Positions 17,871-26,356 are shown, numbered from the stretch's first letter. The stretch: 64,000 nt of DNA from Bacteroidia bacterium (GCA_020635905.1 JACJYV010000001.1:1364001-1428000), one strand, 5' to 3'. Numbers and translations: made by a program. The notes: generated by a model from the letters alone, not told the origin.

Positions 17871-19346
17871 CTAATTGATATTTGATACCTGCCCCAAAAG
17901 CCAGCTCTTACTGGCCACCATTGCCGTCCCTTCCACCTCTGCCTGCAGCCCCGCCAGCTTTTGCCGGGTTTCAGCCAGTTCCCCTGCCGAACCTCCCTCC
18001 TGCAATTTCAACTTCAGGCGGTAAGCCTGCTTGCAAAAATCCAGCAGGTGATTATAAATGCTGTGCTGATAGCTGGAAATGAGCTTATTGCGACGCAAAA
18101 AGGTCTTGAACGCCGAAATATGACTCAGCAGGGATTCGGTTTCATTCATCTCATAATAAATCTTCAGAATGGTGGTTTTCGTACCCAGGTGGTAAAACAC
18201 ATCCACAAATTCCACCCGTTGCAGCAGCCGCAGGGCCTTGCCGTGATCGCCCGTAAAGTAATGGTAGTGCGCCAGGTTATAATTATAGGCATTCTCCCGG
18301 ATCGAATCGTTCAATTTATCCCGAAAATCCTCCAGAAATTGCCTTACCCAGGCAAATTCCTCCAGCAGCAGCCCTACGGAAACAATGTTCTTGTAATCCC
18401 ACTGCGAAAGCCAGCCCTGCTGCAAAATCAGGCCCGAACGGATCAGCTCGCGGAATAATTCAAATAATTTCCGTTGGAAATCCTGTCGCCCGCTGTTGAT
18501 TTTCTTGATGCAGTAGTTTTCCGCAAAATTATACATCGAGCGGGCCTCCTCTTCCCCAAATTTACCTGCATGCAGCGCCAGCAGGGACATCAGCCGGGTA
18601 AAATGCCCTTCCTCCTCACTTTCCTGCAGGGTTTTGAGAATGGTGTAATAGATCGAAACCGCGGGAATATCATCAAATTTCTCCGGGTTGGAGTCGTAAT
18701 AGTCCATGGCGGCGGAAAGTGCCCCAAAATCATAACTGCTGGCAAAAACATTCTGGCGGTTGACCATGCGGCAGGCCTGCCTGAACTTTTCGGCCAGATA
18801 CCAGGTATCCAGGTGATCGGTCACAATCTGCAGGGTCTTGTCCTCCGTGCGGCGAAATTCCTTCAGATAACTGCTGTAAAAGAGATCATTCTGTCCGTAA
18901 ACCCGGAAAGCATGCCCGTAAAAGTCTGCATCCCGGAAAGGCTGGCTTTCCAGGGCAGAAAGGGTCAGGGAAAACTCCTTTTCGAAAGAATCCTCCATCC
19001 CGCGCTTGCCGAAGGCCGCCAAAGTAAGCAAATGCCCCTCCAGGGGCTGTTCGTCCAGTTCTTCCAACTGGAAAAAGACAGAAAGCAAACGATTGAGGCG
19101 GGTAAGCAGATCATATAATTTCTGGGGATGGCGGGGCATTTTTTCACCCGGAAAAATCAGGGGATAGACCTTTTCAGCCGCAAGGCTGGGATGGTCCATA
19201 CGGGGAAAAACGGGGTCTGTCAGCCTGATCAGCTGGATCAGGCGCTTGTTTTTATTGAAGAAAGGACTTTCCACCATTTCCCTGAAGCGCCTGAAACGGG
19301 GGCGGCTCAATCCAGCCAGAGCCTGCATAAAGCGACTGTTTTCCAT
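17871..19346 (-). CDS. Hypothetical helical protein, 491 residues
   Basis: Starts at the ATG at 19346 (MENSRFMQALAGLSRPRFRRF) and ends with TAG at 17871. No signal peptide, membrane segment or catalytic motif. The whole chain looks alpha-helical, with aromatic/Leu-rich helices such as YYTILKTLQESEEE and AYNYNLAHYHYFTGDHGKALRLL, the latter TPR-like. A short C-terminal coiled coil (AETRQKLAGLQAEVEG) is predicted. I do not recognise a named family; it looks like the cytoplasmic TPR-like proteins found as paralogues in Saprospiria. It stands alone between repeat-rich spacers. One of three genes in this window ending in UAG, which matters given the suppressor tRNA at 47245. Confidence 0.75.
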   Translation of the reverse strand: MENSRFMQALAGLSRPRFRRFREMVESPFFNKNKRLIQLIRLTDPVFPRMDHPSLAAEKVYPLIFPGEKMPRHPQKLYDLLTRLNRLLSVFFQLEELDEQPLEGHLLTLAAFGKRGMEDSFEKEFSLTLSALESQPFRDADFYGHAFRVYGQNDLFYSSYLKEFRRTEDKTLQIVTDHLDTWYLAEKFRQACRMVNRQNVFASSYDFGALSAAMDYYDSNPEKFDDIPAVSIYYTILKTLQESEEEGHFTRLMSLLALHAGKFGEEEARSMYNFAENYCIKKINSGRQDFQRKLFELFRELIRSGLILQQGWLSQWDYKNIVSVGLLLEEFAWVRQFLEDFRDKLNDSIRENAYNYNLAHYHYFTGDHGKALRLLQRVEFVDVFYHLGTKTTILKIYYEMNETESLLSHISAFKTFLRRNKLISSYQHSIYNHLLDFCKQAYRLKLKLQEGGSAGELAETRQKLAGLQAEVEGTAMVASKSWLLGQVSNIN

Positions 19347-19566
19347 GAAAAAAGGGAATTTAAATTCAACCCAATCTAATAAAAAAAGTCAGAAACTGCA
19401 TTCCCGGAAATTCTCAAATACAACTCAATTAACGGTTATGATTCAATTTTTGCCATTGAACTGTTCTCCCCACAGAATAAAAAAGTCAGAATTAACCAAA
19501 AATGTATTCCCACCACAAAAACCAGAGCCGTAAATTTGATCAGACATTAATTGGAGAACTACCAAA

Positions 19567-22092
19567 ATGAACTTTTTACATCAAATACTTTCCTTGCTTC
19601 AACCTCGCTTTACCCGGGTAATATTCCTCCTTATTCTGGGAATCACCCTTTTTGCCAGCCAAACCCGGGCCCAGGCCCCGGTCGCCAACTGGAGCGCCGC
19701 CTACAACAACCTACAGATCGCCTTCCTGGATGCATCCACCAATTTCCCAACCAGCTGGCTCTGGGATCTGGGAGACGGGAATACTTCCACCCAGCAAAAT
19801 CCTGTACACCAATACGCAGTTTCGGGCTCCTTCACGGTCTGCCTGATTGCCACCAACGCCTTTGGCTCCGACACCCTCTGCCAGCAGATCAATATATTCT
19901 GTCCGGTCAACCCAACCGTAGCCAATTTTACCTTTTACGGTGCAGCGATGGCGAGATATTTTACTGATCAAAGCACCCAGAATCCCACCTTCTGGCAGTG
20001 GGATTTTGGAGACGGCTCCACCTCCACCCAGCAAAATCCAAGTCACCTTTACGCCTCGCCGGGCATATACACCGTTTGCCTGATTGTCACCAATGTTTGC
20101 ACCACGGATACCCTCTGTCAGTTGGTGGGAGTGAATTGTCCACCTCCGGTGGCCAATTATTCCTCCTCCCTTACCGGGCTCACCTGTCAGTTTACCGACC
20201 TTTCCACCAACTCCCCCACTTCCTGGTACTGGGACTTTGGCGACGGATTCACTTCCACCCAGCAAAATCCCTCCCACACTTATGCCGCCCCGGGCACCTA
20301 CACCGTAGTCCTGCAGGCCTATAACCCCTGCGGTTCGGATACCATCGCCCCTTTCCTCACCATCAATTGCCCTGCCCAACCCACCGCAGCCTACAATTAC
20401 AACAACACCCTCCTGCAGGTCGCTTTTACCGACCAAAGCACAGGCCCGGTTACCTCCTGGCTCTGGGATTTCGGAGATGGCGCCATCTCCACCCAGCAAA
20501 ACCCAACTCACGTCTATACCTATTATGGTTACTATACCACCTGCCTGATGATTTCCAATTCCTGCTATCAGGATACCATATGCCAGACCTTTACCCTCTC
20601 CTGTCCTCCCCTCACAGCCAATTATTCATACACAAACACCGGCCTGAACTACCAGTTTACCGACCAGTCCACGGGTTCACCCTTCCTCTGGACCTGGGAA
20701 TTTGGGGACGGAACCGTATCCAGCCTGCAAAATCCGACCCACCTTTATACCACAAATAATTCCAGCTTCAACGCCTGCCTCATTGTGGACAATGGTTGCA
20801 TGGCCGACACCATCTGCCAACCCATCACCACCAACTGCACCAATGTCGTGGACATTGGTCCCGACTCGGTCCTGCTGGGTCCCGGCGACACCCTTAGCCT
20901 CAGCAACACCACCTCCTCGGGCACCTTCAACTGGTCCACGGGTGAAACCACCTCCTCCATTCAGCTGCATGCCCCCTGGCCTGCCCAAAACCCCTTTATG
21001 ATCATCCTGGACCATACCCTCAATTTTTGCCCGGGAGCAGACACGGTCTGGATCCAGGTGGACTCATCCTGCGTATGGCCGGGCGACATCAACTACGACC
21101 TGATCGCCGACAATAACGACCTGCTGGCCCTCGGCGTCGCCTACGGCGCCTCCGGATCCATGCGGGCCAATGCCAGCATCAACTACACCTGCCAGCCCGC
21201 ATGGGACTGGAGCGGCGCCTTCGCAGGCGGCCCCAATTACAAACACGCCGACTGCAACGGCGACGGCCTGGCCGACTCCCTCGACATCCCCGCCATCAGC
21301 CAAAACTACGGACTGGTCCACACCAAGACCCACAGCCTCACCAAAGGTGGGCCCAACAGCCCCGTCCTCTACATCGACACCCTCAGCGCCACCGTCAATC
21401 CGGGAGATCCCGTGGCCCTCAACATCAATCTGGGCCGCGACACCCTGCCTGCGGATTCAGTGTATGGCATTGCCTTCACCCTCAATTACGATCCTGCCAT
21501 CATTGATACCAACTCAGCTGCTGCCTCCTTTGGTACCTGCTGGATTGGCACCGCCGGCACCAACCTGATCACCCTCAGCAAGGATTTCTGGTCCTCCGGA
21601 CGCATAGAGGTCGCCCTGGTCCGCACCGATCACCAGGACCAGATGGGCTACGGCCCCATCTGCCAGATCGGGCTGGTCATAAACGACGACATTGCCGCCA
21701 AAACCAATTTCCTCGATACCCTCGACCTCTTTTTCACCAATGTCAGGCTGATCACCTCCCAAAACCTCGAACTACTGGTCAACACCGAAGGCCAAACCAC
21801 CTACATTGCCGAAACCAACCACCAGAATCCCCCACAAAACGGAGATCAGTGGGTCGAGATCTACCCCAACCCCGCCAAAGACCAGCTGAACCTGCGGTTC
21901 AGCCAACCCAACCCCGGATTTAAAACCTTGCAGGTCTTTGACCTCAGTGGCCGCCAGGTCATCCAGATCACCCTGCAACCCGGCCAGATCCGAACCACCA
22001 TACCCTGTTTGACCTGGAAATCTGGCCTGTACAACCTTGTATTAACCGGTAATACCCGCAGTATCTCTCGCAAAATACAGGTACTCAGGTAA
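19567..22092 (+). CDS. T9SS-secreted PKD-repeat protein with dockerin-like and cohesin-like regions
   Basis: 841 residues. Signal peptide (~1-37, ending TRAQA). Five tandem PKD domains (~40-420) are each marked by WDxGDGxxSTQQNPxHxY; the conserved block is nearly identical at DNA level (CCACCCAGCAAAATCC), a recombination risk. Two dockerin type I-like calcium loops follow (GDINYDLIADNNDLLALGVAYG and DCNGDGLADSLDIPAISQNYG), then a cohesin-like beta domain (VNPGDPVALNINLG ... VYGIAFTLNYDPAIID), and a C-terminal T9SS sorting domain (IYPNPAKDQLNLRF ... GLYNLVLTGN). It is expected on the cell surface, where the PKD chain acts as a stalk. Dockerin and cohesin in one chain hint at self-association or a surface complex. 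A good intrinsic terminator follows at 22144. Confidence 0.88.
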   Translation: MNFLHQILSLLQPRFTRVIFLLILGITLFASQTRAQAPVANWSAAYNNLQIAFLDASTNFPTSWLWDLGDGNTSTQQNPVHQYAVSGSFTVCLIATNAFGSDTLCQQINIFCPVNPTVANFTFYGAAMARYFTDQSTQNPTFWQWDFGDGSTSTQQNPSHLYASPGIYTVCLIVTNVCTTDTLCQLVGVNCPPPVANYSSSLTGLTCQFTDLSTNSPTSWYWDFGDGFTSTQQNPSHTYAAPGTYTVVLQAYNPCGSDTIAPFLTINCPAQPTAAYNYNNTLLQVAFTDQSTGPVTSWLWDFGDGAISTQQNPTHVYTYYGYYTTCLMISNSCYQDTICQTFTLSCPPLTANYSYTNTGLNYQFTDQSTGSPFLWTWEFGDGTVSSLQNPTHLYTTNNSSFNACLIVDNGCMADTICQPITTNCTNVVDIGPDSVLLGPGDTLSLSNTTSSGTFNWSTGETTSSIQLHAPWPAQNPFMIILDHTLNFCPGADTVWIQVDSSCVWPGDINYDLIADNNDLLALGVAYGASGSMRANASINYTCQPAWDWSGAFAGGPNYKHADCNGDGLADSLDIPAISQNYGLVHTKTHSLTKGGPNSPVLYIDTLSATVNPGDPVALNINLGRDTLPADSVYGIAFTLNYDPAIIDTNSAAASFGTCWIGTAGTNLITLSKDFWSSGRIEVALVRTDHQDQMGYGPICQIGLVINDDIAAKTNFLDTLDLFFTNVRLITSQNLELLVNTEGQTTYIAETNHQNPPQNGDQWVEIYPNPAKDQLNLRFSQPNPGFKTLQVFDLSGRQVIQITLQPGQIRTTIPCLTWKSGLYNLVLTGNTRSISRKIQVLR

Positions 22093-22143
22093 AAGGTTCA
22101 TGTTTTAAGCCCAAAGACTCAGGTCCAGAGCCTCTTCAAGTCC

Positions 22144-22168
22144 GCCCGGGAAATCCCGGGCTTTTTTT
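22144..22168 (+). terminator. Intrinsic terminator of the PKD protein gene
   Basis: GCCCGGGA / TCCCGGGC, an 8-bp perfect stem with a 2-nt loop, followed by seven T residues, 52 bp after the stop codon at 22092. Confidence 0.85.
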
Positions 22169-22177
22169 GCCTCAAAG

Positions 22178-22600
22178 TCCCCTCTCTTCCGCCCCGGAAG
22201 AGAGGGGAAAGCGCTTGCGCAGGGGTGAGTTTAACCCAGGCTGAAAGCCTCAATCTGCTCATTGATAATTGTTCTTTGTTAATTGCCAATTGAATTACCA
22301 GGTCCCCTCTTTTCCGCCCCGGAAGAGAGGGGAAAGCCCAAAGGGCAGGAGTGAGTTTAACCCAGGCTGAAAGCCTCAATCTGCTCATTGATAATTGTTC
22401 TTTGTTAATTGCCAATTGAATTACCAGGTCCCCTCTTTTCCGCCCCGGAAGAGAGGGGAAAGCCCAAAGGGCAGGGGTGAGTTTACCCCAAAGGCTGAAA
22501 GCCTCAATCTGCTCATCGCACATTATTCTCTGAAAATTGCCAATTGAATTACCAGGTCCCCTCTTTTCCGCCCCGGAAGAGAGGGGAAAGCCCAAAGGGC
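22178..22600. repeat. Four ~125-bp tandem repeats
   Basis: The block CCCCTCT(C/T)TTCCGCCCCGG begins at 22178, 22303, 22429 and 22557, giving periods of 125, 126 and 128 bp. Each unit holds an inverted repeat (CCCTCTtttCCGCCCCGGaaGAGAGGG), AAGCCCAAAGGGC, GGTGAGTTTA, GGCTGAAAGCCTC and the TGCTCATT/GTTCTTTG module also seen at 17590-17880. A minus-strand reading frame across the units merely translates the repeat. Confidence 0.9.
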
Positions 22601-22716
22601 AGGGGTGAGTTTAACCAAACCATCCTATCCCCCGCAAAATAAAACGATCCCCTTTGATCTGAAGCCCCTTTGGAGTATTTTGTGACCGTCAACCATGCAC
22701 AGTGGACCGCAAACGG

Positions 22717-22790
22717 AAAACCGTAAACCGTAAACCGTAAACTGTAAACCGTAATCCCGATAGCTATCGGGAGTAAACCGTAAACCGCAG
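22717..22790. repeat. ACCGTAA heptamer array with embedded palindrome
   Basis: Five near-perfect tandem copies of AAACCGT/ACCGTAA, then the perfect 18-bp palindrome TCCCGATAGCTATCGGGA (22755-22772), then two more copies. The same heptamer recurs at 26739-26757 and 47203-47234, and a variant of the palindrome at 26475-26493. Confidence 0.85.
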
Positions 22791-22791
22791 A

Positions 22792-23811
22792 ATGCCCCCA
22801 ACCCAAATGCAGGTCCTCGAACTTGCCGCCTACCACCCCGACCAGATCGACGCCATCCGCGAACTCAAAATCGCCACCCGCCCCATACCCGAGCCGGGCC
22901 CCGGTCAGATCCTGGTCAAAATGCGCGGAGCCCCTGTCAACCCATCCGACCTGCTGTTCCTGCGCGGCACCTACAACATCGTCAAAGAACTCCCCTGCGT
23001 ACCCGGCTTCGAAGGCTACGGCACCATCGTCAAAAAAGGGCCTGGATTCAGTCCCTGGCTCAAAGTAGGCGCCCGCGTCGCCTGCGGCGGACAATCACAG
23101 CGCGACGGCACCTGGGCCGAGTACTACCTCGCCGACGCCACGGGTTGCCTGCCCCTCAGCCCCAAAGTCCCCGAAGAACAGGCCCCTTTTATGCTGGTCA
23201 ATCCCCTCACCGCCCTGGCCATGCTCGACCTCGCCCGCGAGAAAAAAGCCACTGCCATCGTCCAAAGCGCCGCCGCCAGTCAGTTGGGACAAATGCTCGT
23301 CCCTGCCGCCCGCCTCCAGGGATTCGAACTCATCAACATTGTCCGCCGCCCCGAACAGGTCGAAATCCTGCGCAAACTCGGCGCCAAACACATCCTCGAC
23401 TCCTCCCTCCCCGACTTCAAAGCGCAGCTCCAAAGCCTGGCCCACCAGCTCAACGCCACCGTCGCCCTTGACGCCATCTCCGGCGATTTCACCTCCATCC
23501 TGGTCGAAGCCATGCCCGATCGCTCCGAAATCATCCTTTACGGCACCCTCGGCGGCAATTACATGAACCACATCTACAGCCGCGCCCTCTCCTTTCACAT
23601 GAAAACCCTCTCTGGCTTCAACCTCAAAAACTGGAGCGAAAACAAGAGCATGCTCAAAAAAGTCAGCCTCTTTCGCAAAGCCCAAAAGCTCTTCGCCGAC
23701 GGCACCGTCTCCACCGAAATCCGCGACACCGTCGACTTCCAGGGAGCCGTCCAGGCCATCGAAAACTATGCCCGCAACATGACCGGCGGCAAAGTCGTGA
23801 TCAAAATGTGA
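22792..23811 (+). CDS. Zinc-independent MDR oxidoreductase (quinone oxidoreductase/enoyl reductase-like)
   Basis: 339 residues. Medium-chain dehydrogenase/reductase fold: an N-terminal GroES-like part (PGPGQILVKMRGAPVNPSDLLFLRGTY ... VPGFEGYGTIVKKGPG) and a C-terminal Rossmann domain (~145-290; IVQSAAASQLGQMLVPAARLQG, with the usual GGVG nucleotide-binding motif replaced by SAAASQLG). The zinc ligands of classical alcohol dehydrogenases are absent, as in quinone reductases and mitochondrial-type 2-enoyl-CoA reductases (MECR), which its N-terminal VNPSD motif resembles. Probably NADPH-dependent and cytoplasmic; substrate unknown. Start at the ATG at 22792; a second ATG at 22807 is equally plausible. 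The gene is markedly C-rich and begins directly after the heptamer array. Confidence 0.83.
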   Translation: MPPTQMQVLELAAYHPDQIDAIRELKIATRPIPEPGPGQILVKMRGAPVNPSDLLFLRGTYNIVKELPCVPGFEGYGTIVKKGPGFSPWLKVGARVACGGQSQRDGTWAEYYLADATGCLPLSPKVPEEQAPFMLVNPLTALAMLDLAREKKATAIVQSAAASQLGQMLVPAARLQGFELINIVRRPEQVEILRKLGAKHILDSSLPDFKAQLQSLAHQLNATVALDAISGDFTSILVEAMPDRSEIILYGTLGGNYMNHIYSRALSFHMKTLSGFNLKNWSENKSMLKKVSLFRKAQKLFADGTVSTEIRDTVDFQGAVQAIENYARNMTGGKVVIKM

Positions 23812-24082
23812 AGCTGAAGAAGGAGGGCGTATCCCTCGACCGGCCTTCTGTTCGGTCTCGGGTCAGGCTGCTCCGGGCTGCGGCCGCTGAAGAGCCATCC
23901 CACCACCCCCACACCGGCTAAACCCTCCGCATCCTTTACGCCCCCCGCCTTCCGGCGCCAAAGTGTAACCCAAAGGATTGAATTTACCCCAGGCAACAAA
24001 GCAAGAAAACCAATAAAACCATCCAACTTAGCGCCCTTTGCCACCCCAACCTACGAAATCCGGGCCCAAAAAACTTTGCGAT
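23812..24082. other. Intergenic spacer left of the IS110 element
   Basis: 271 bp without a gene, between the MDR gene and the element. Its right third (24020-24082) is copy 1 of a ~60-bp repeat whose second copy lies at 25380-25443, right of the element. Confidence 0.6.
24020..24082. repeat. Paralogous ~60-bp repeat, copy 1 (occupied by IS110)
   Basis: AAAACCATCCAACTTAGCG, CCCTTTGCCACCCCAACC, TACGAAATC and CCCAAAAAACTTTGCG in order, matching 25380-25443 with few differences. Here it is interrupted right after CTTTGCGAT by the IS110 element. Confidence 0.85.
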
Positions 24083-24089
24083 CTATTAG

Positions 24090-24290
24090 TTTAAAGGATT
24101 CAAATCATTAACAAAACAATGTTAATAAATTTGAAGCTGTTAATTGTGGAAAAGGGAGCAGGCTTGCGTTCTAGGCTTCGAGCCTCAGCAAAGATTGACC
24201 TGCTCCCTCCACTTGAAAAACCCGATAAAAATCCATGAACCTATCACCATACATAGGTCTGGTTAACAAGTGGCCACAATCTTAAAAAAA
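24090..24290 (+). ncRNA. Candidate IS110 bridge RNA
   Basis: The left end folds into three elements. First, a 5' stem-loop (TTCAAAT 24099-24105 / ATTTGAA 24129-24135, inner ATTAAC/GTTAAT). Second, a stem GGGAGCAGG 24154-24162 / CCTGCTCCC 24199-24207 enclosing a large internal loop closed by the hairpin AGGCT-TCG-AGCCT. Third, a hairpin CCTAT/ATAGG (24240-24257). The internal loop holds TTGCGTTCT (24164-24172), 8/9 identical to the left target TTGCGATCT (24076-24084), and GCAAAG (24188-24193), complementary to core plus right target CTTTGC (25341-25346). ATAAAAATC (24225-24233) equals the donor end at 25333-25341, and ATAG (24253-24256) complements CTAT at 24083-24086. These fit the target- and donor-binding guide pairs of IS110 bridge RNAs. 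Exact ends are not determined. Confidence 0.8.
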
Positions 24291-24307
24291 TAATTAAACG
24301 CTAAGTT

Positions 24308-25336
24308 ATGAAATTCAACAGTTTCGTAGGAATCGACATCTCAAAAGAGGTATTTGATTTGGTCGTTCGCAAAGAGGATGGCAGCAGTTCCCAACAACAA
24401 TTTCCAAACTCCATCCCGGGGATTCATCTATTCATTGAATGGATGGTCAAGGAAAACCTAACCCAGGAATCCACTTTGATTTGCATGGAACACACCGGCA
24501 ACTACATTGACAGGATTACCCGCCTGCTTAGTGGGGAAGGTTATTTCGCCTGGGTGGTTAGTCCGCTGGTGATCCATAAATTCTCTCCAGACATTCGCCG
24601 CCACAGCGATGATCAGGACTCAGCAGAGCGCCTCTGTGAGTTTGCTGCCCGCTTCAGTGACCAGGCCAGGCGATTTGAGCCCGACTCGAAGGAAGAAGCC
24701 AAACTCCGTGCCCTTTCCCTGCTCAGGAAACAATTGGTCAAATCCCAGACCCAGTTCCTTAATCGGGAATTGTCCAACCTTGACCTTGCAGATCCTTCTG
24801 CCATGGGAGCAAAAGTTTACCGGGAGACAATTGAATTTTTCCAGAATCGAATTCAACTTGTGGAGGATGAAATTGAGGCTCTGATCAAAAGTTCAGCCCA
24901 ATTAAGCTCCTGGCATACAATACTCAAATCCGTCCCAGGAATTGGGAAGGTTTGTGCAACCATGATCCTAATTCACACTTGTGGCTTTAAAAAGATAAAA
25001 GACTTCAAGAGTTTCGCCTCATTCATTGCTTCGGCCCCATTCAGCAAGGGATCGGGGAAGTACAAGGTGAGACCCAGAGTCTATAAAACAGGAAACAGAA
25101 AAGCAAAATCGCTCCTATTCATGGGGGCAATGAGCCTCATCCATCCCGGACGCATATTCCATAATTGGTACATTTACCGAACGGAAGTTCAAAAAAAGCA
25201 TCCTTTTTCGGTCCTGAATGAGATCATAAACGAGATCATCAAAATCGCTTTTACCCTCATCCAAAGGGGCGAAAAGTTCAACAAGGTGAAGTACCTGGAA
25301 GGGAAAAATTCTGTTAAATTTTTGGGTTTATCATAA
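24308..25336 (+). CDS. IS110-family transposase (DEDD/Ser recombinase)
   Basis: 342 residues. N-terminal RuvC-like DEDD domain (FVGIDISKEVFD with Asp 10; ICMEHTGNY; a downstream SDDQDSAERLCEF segment with acidic residues). Central helical linker (~150-210). C-terminal Transposase_20 domain (SVPGIGKVCATMI ... FASFIASAPFSKGSGKYK, with the conserved Ser of the SG motif ... LLFMGAMSLI). Length matches the family, and no frameshift or stop is present. The enzyme works with the bridge RNA encoded just upstream. Starts at the ATG at 24308. Confidence 0.95.
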   Translation: MKFNSFVGIDISKEVFDLVVRKEDGSSSQQQFPNSIPGIHLFIEWMVKENLTQESTLICMEHTGNYIDRITRLLSGEGYFAWVVSPLVIHKFSPDIRRHSDDQDSAERLCEFAARFSDQARRFEPDSKEEAKLRALSLLRKQLVKSQTQFLNRELSNLDLADPSAMGAKVYRETIEFFQNRIQLVEDEIEALIKSSAQLSSWHTILKSVPGIGKVCATMILIHTCGFKKIKDFKSFASFIASAPFSKGSGKYKVRPRVYKTGNRKAKSLLFMGAMSLIHPGRIFHNWYIYRTEVQKKHPFSVLNEIINEIIKIAFTLIQRGEKFNKVKYLEGKNSVKFLGLS

Positions 25337-25379
25337 AAATCTTTGCGATACCTTCCTGCATTCCAAACCCATATTCCAG

Positions 25380-25456
25380 TAAAACCATTCAGCTTAGCGC
25401 CCTTTGCCACCCCAACCTACGAAATCTGTGCCCAAAAAACTTTGCGGACTTTGCGA
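25380..25456. repeat. Paralogous ~60-bp repeat, copy 2 (empty site)
   Basis: Second copy of the repeat at 24020-24082, here uninterrupted: CCCAAAAAACTTTGCG continues into GACTTTGCGATAC. It shows what the IS110 target looked like before insertion. It lies ~100 bp upstream of the M15 peptidase gene start. Confidence 0.85.
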
Positions 25457-25552
25457 TACTTCCCCATTATACCCCCTTTCCCCACCAAGCTCCCACCCAA
25501 ACAACAAATCCCACCCAACCACCGTTTCCCTAAGAACCCCAAAACCTGCACC

Positions 25553-26356
25553 ATGATCCCCAGACCCCTCTGGATTAGCCTGATCCTCGTCACCCTCCTC
25601 ACCGCCGCCTGCAACCAGCCGCGGGAAGCCCCGCCTTCCCCTCCCGGCCGCCTCACCCACCTGAAGTTCAACCAAAAGACCGTCCATCCCCTCATCCTGG
25701 AGGCCGCCGCCAAATCCTTCGTCCGCGCCTACCCCCAACACCTCAAAGGCTACGCCCCAAATACCCTCATCCTCCACGACGGCAGCCAGCTCCGCTGGAA
25801 TCCATCCATCTCCAGCGCCCATTTCCATGCCCTCATGTCAGCTGGTCGCCTGTCCCTCGCCGAATTTTTCAAAAAAGTCTATGGCAGCAACGAAGCCGAG
25901 GCCCGCCAGAAACTCAAAACCGTCAACTGGCTACCCAAAAACAAAGGCATCCACCTCGTATTTTCCGGCGAAAACGGAGCCGCCGAAGCCCTGCGGGCCG
26001 TATCCCAGGTCCTCGACACCCTGCCCCAATACCACAAATACCTCAGTCCCTGTTCGGGCACCTTCAACTGGCGCCCAATCTCAGGCACCCGGGTACCCAG
26101 CGCCCACAGCTTTGGCATCGCCATCGACCTCAATTCCCAGTATGGCGACTACTGGCGCTGGGCTCCCGAATTCAGGGAGGGCAAAACTCCTGTCTTCCGC
26201 AACCGCATCCCCCTGGAGATCGTGGACATCTTCGAAGCCCACGGCTTCGTCTGGGGCGGCCGCTGGCCCCATTACGACACCATGCACTTCGAATACCGCC
26301 CCGAAGTCAAACTCTATAATGAATGGTTTGCCACCTCCATATTCCACCAAAGCTGA
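25553..26356 (+). CDS. Lipoprotein M15-family peptidase (D,D-carboxypeptidase/endopeptidase-like)
   Basis: 267 residues from the ATG at 25553, chosen because it opens a lipoprotein signal (MIPRPLWISLILVTLLTAA-C); the frame is open 70 codons upstream across a repeat, which is not coding. The C-terminal half is a peptidase M15_4/VanY-like domain: SAHSFGIAIDLN supplies the zinc ligands His and Asp, and HYDTMHFEYRPE supplies the catalytic Glu and the last His; GTFNWRPISGTRVP precedes them. It is expected to trim peptidoglycan peptides in the periplasm, tethered to a membrane. Very C-rich codon use, like the neighbouring MDR gene. It stands alone. Confidence 0.88.
   Translation: MIPRPLWISLILVTLLTAACNQPREAPPSPPGRLTHLKFNQKTVHPLILEAAAKSFVRAYPQHLKGYAPNTLILHDGSQLRWNPSISSAHFHALMSAGRLSLAEFFKKVYGSNEAEARQKLKTVNWLPKNKGIHLVFSGENGAAEALRAVSQVLDTLPQYHKYLSPCSGTFNWRPISGTRVPSAHSFGIAIDLNSQYGDYWRWAPEFREGKTPVFRNRIPLEIVDIFEAHGFVWGGRWPHYDTMHFEYRPEVKLYNEWFATSIFHQS

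Larger units (their letters stand above)
22093..22791. other. Intergenic region, 699 bp, wholly repetitive
   Basis: Contains in order the terminator at 22144, the four ~125-bp tandem repeats, and the heptamer array at 22717-22790 next to the MDR gene start. No gene is supported. Confidence 0.7.
24083..25342 (+). mobile_element. IS110-family insertion sequence (IS110 subgroup), apparently complete
   Basis: Boundaries are placed at CT dinucleotides 24083-24084 and 25341-25342. Left junction: CTTTGCGAT-CT-ATTAG. Right junction: ATAAAAAT-CT-TTGCGATACC. Removing the element restores CTTTGCGAT-CT-TTGCGATACC, which matches the uninterrupted paralogous copy at 25434-25452 (CTTTGCGGA-CT-TTGCGATAC). 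There are no terminal inverted repeats, as expected for IS110. A long left end (225 nt, carrying the bridge RNA) and a very short right end place it in the IS110 rather than the IS1111 subgroup. The transposase is intact, so the element may be active. Confidence 0.9.

Noticed and set aside
22119..22595. Minus-strand 158-codon frame with repeated protein segments
   Set aside because: It is only a translation of the 125-bp tandem repeat; unit lengths of 125, 126 and 128 bp would break the frame irregularly and no protein-like features exist.
22178..22600. CRISPR-like array
   Set aside because: Period is ~125 bp, spacers are as conserved as the repeats, and no cas genes are present.
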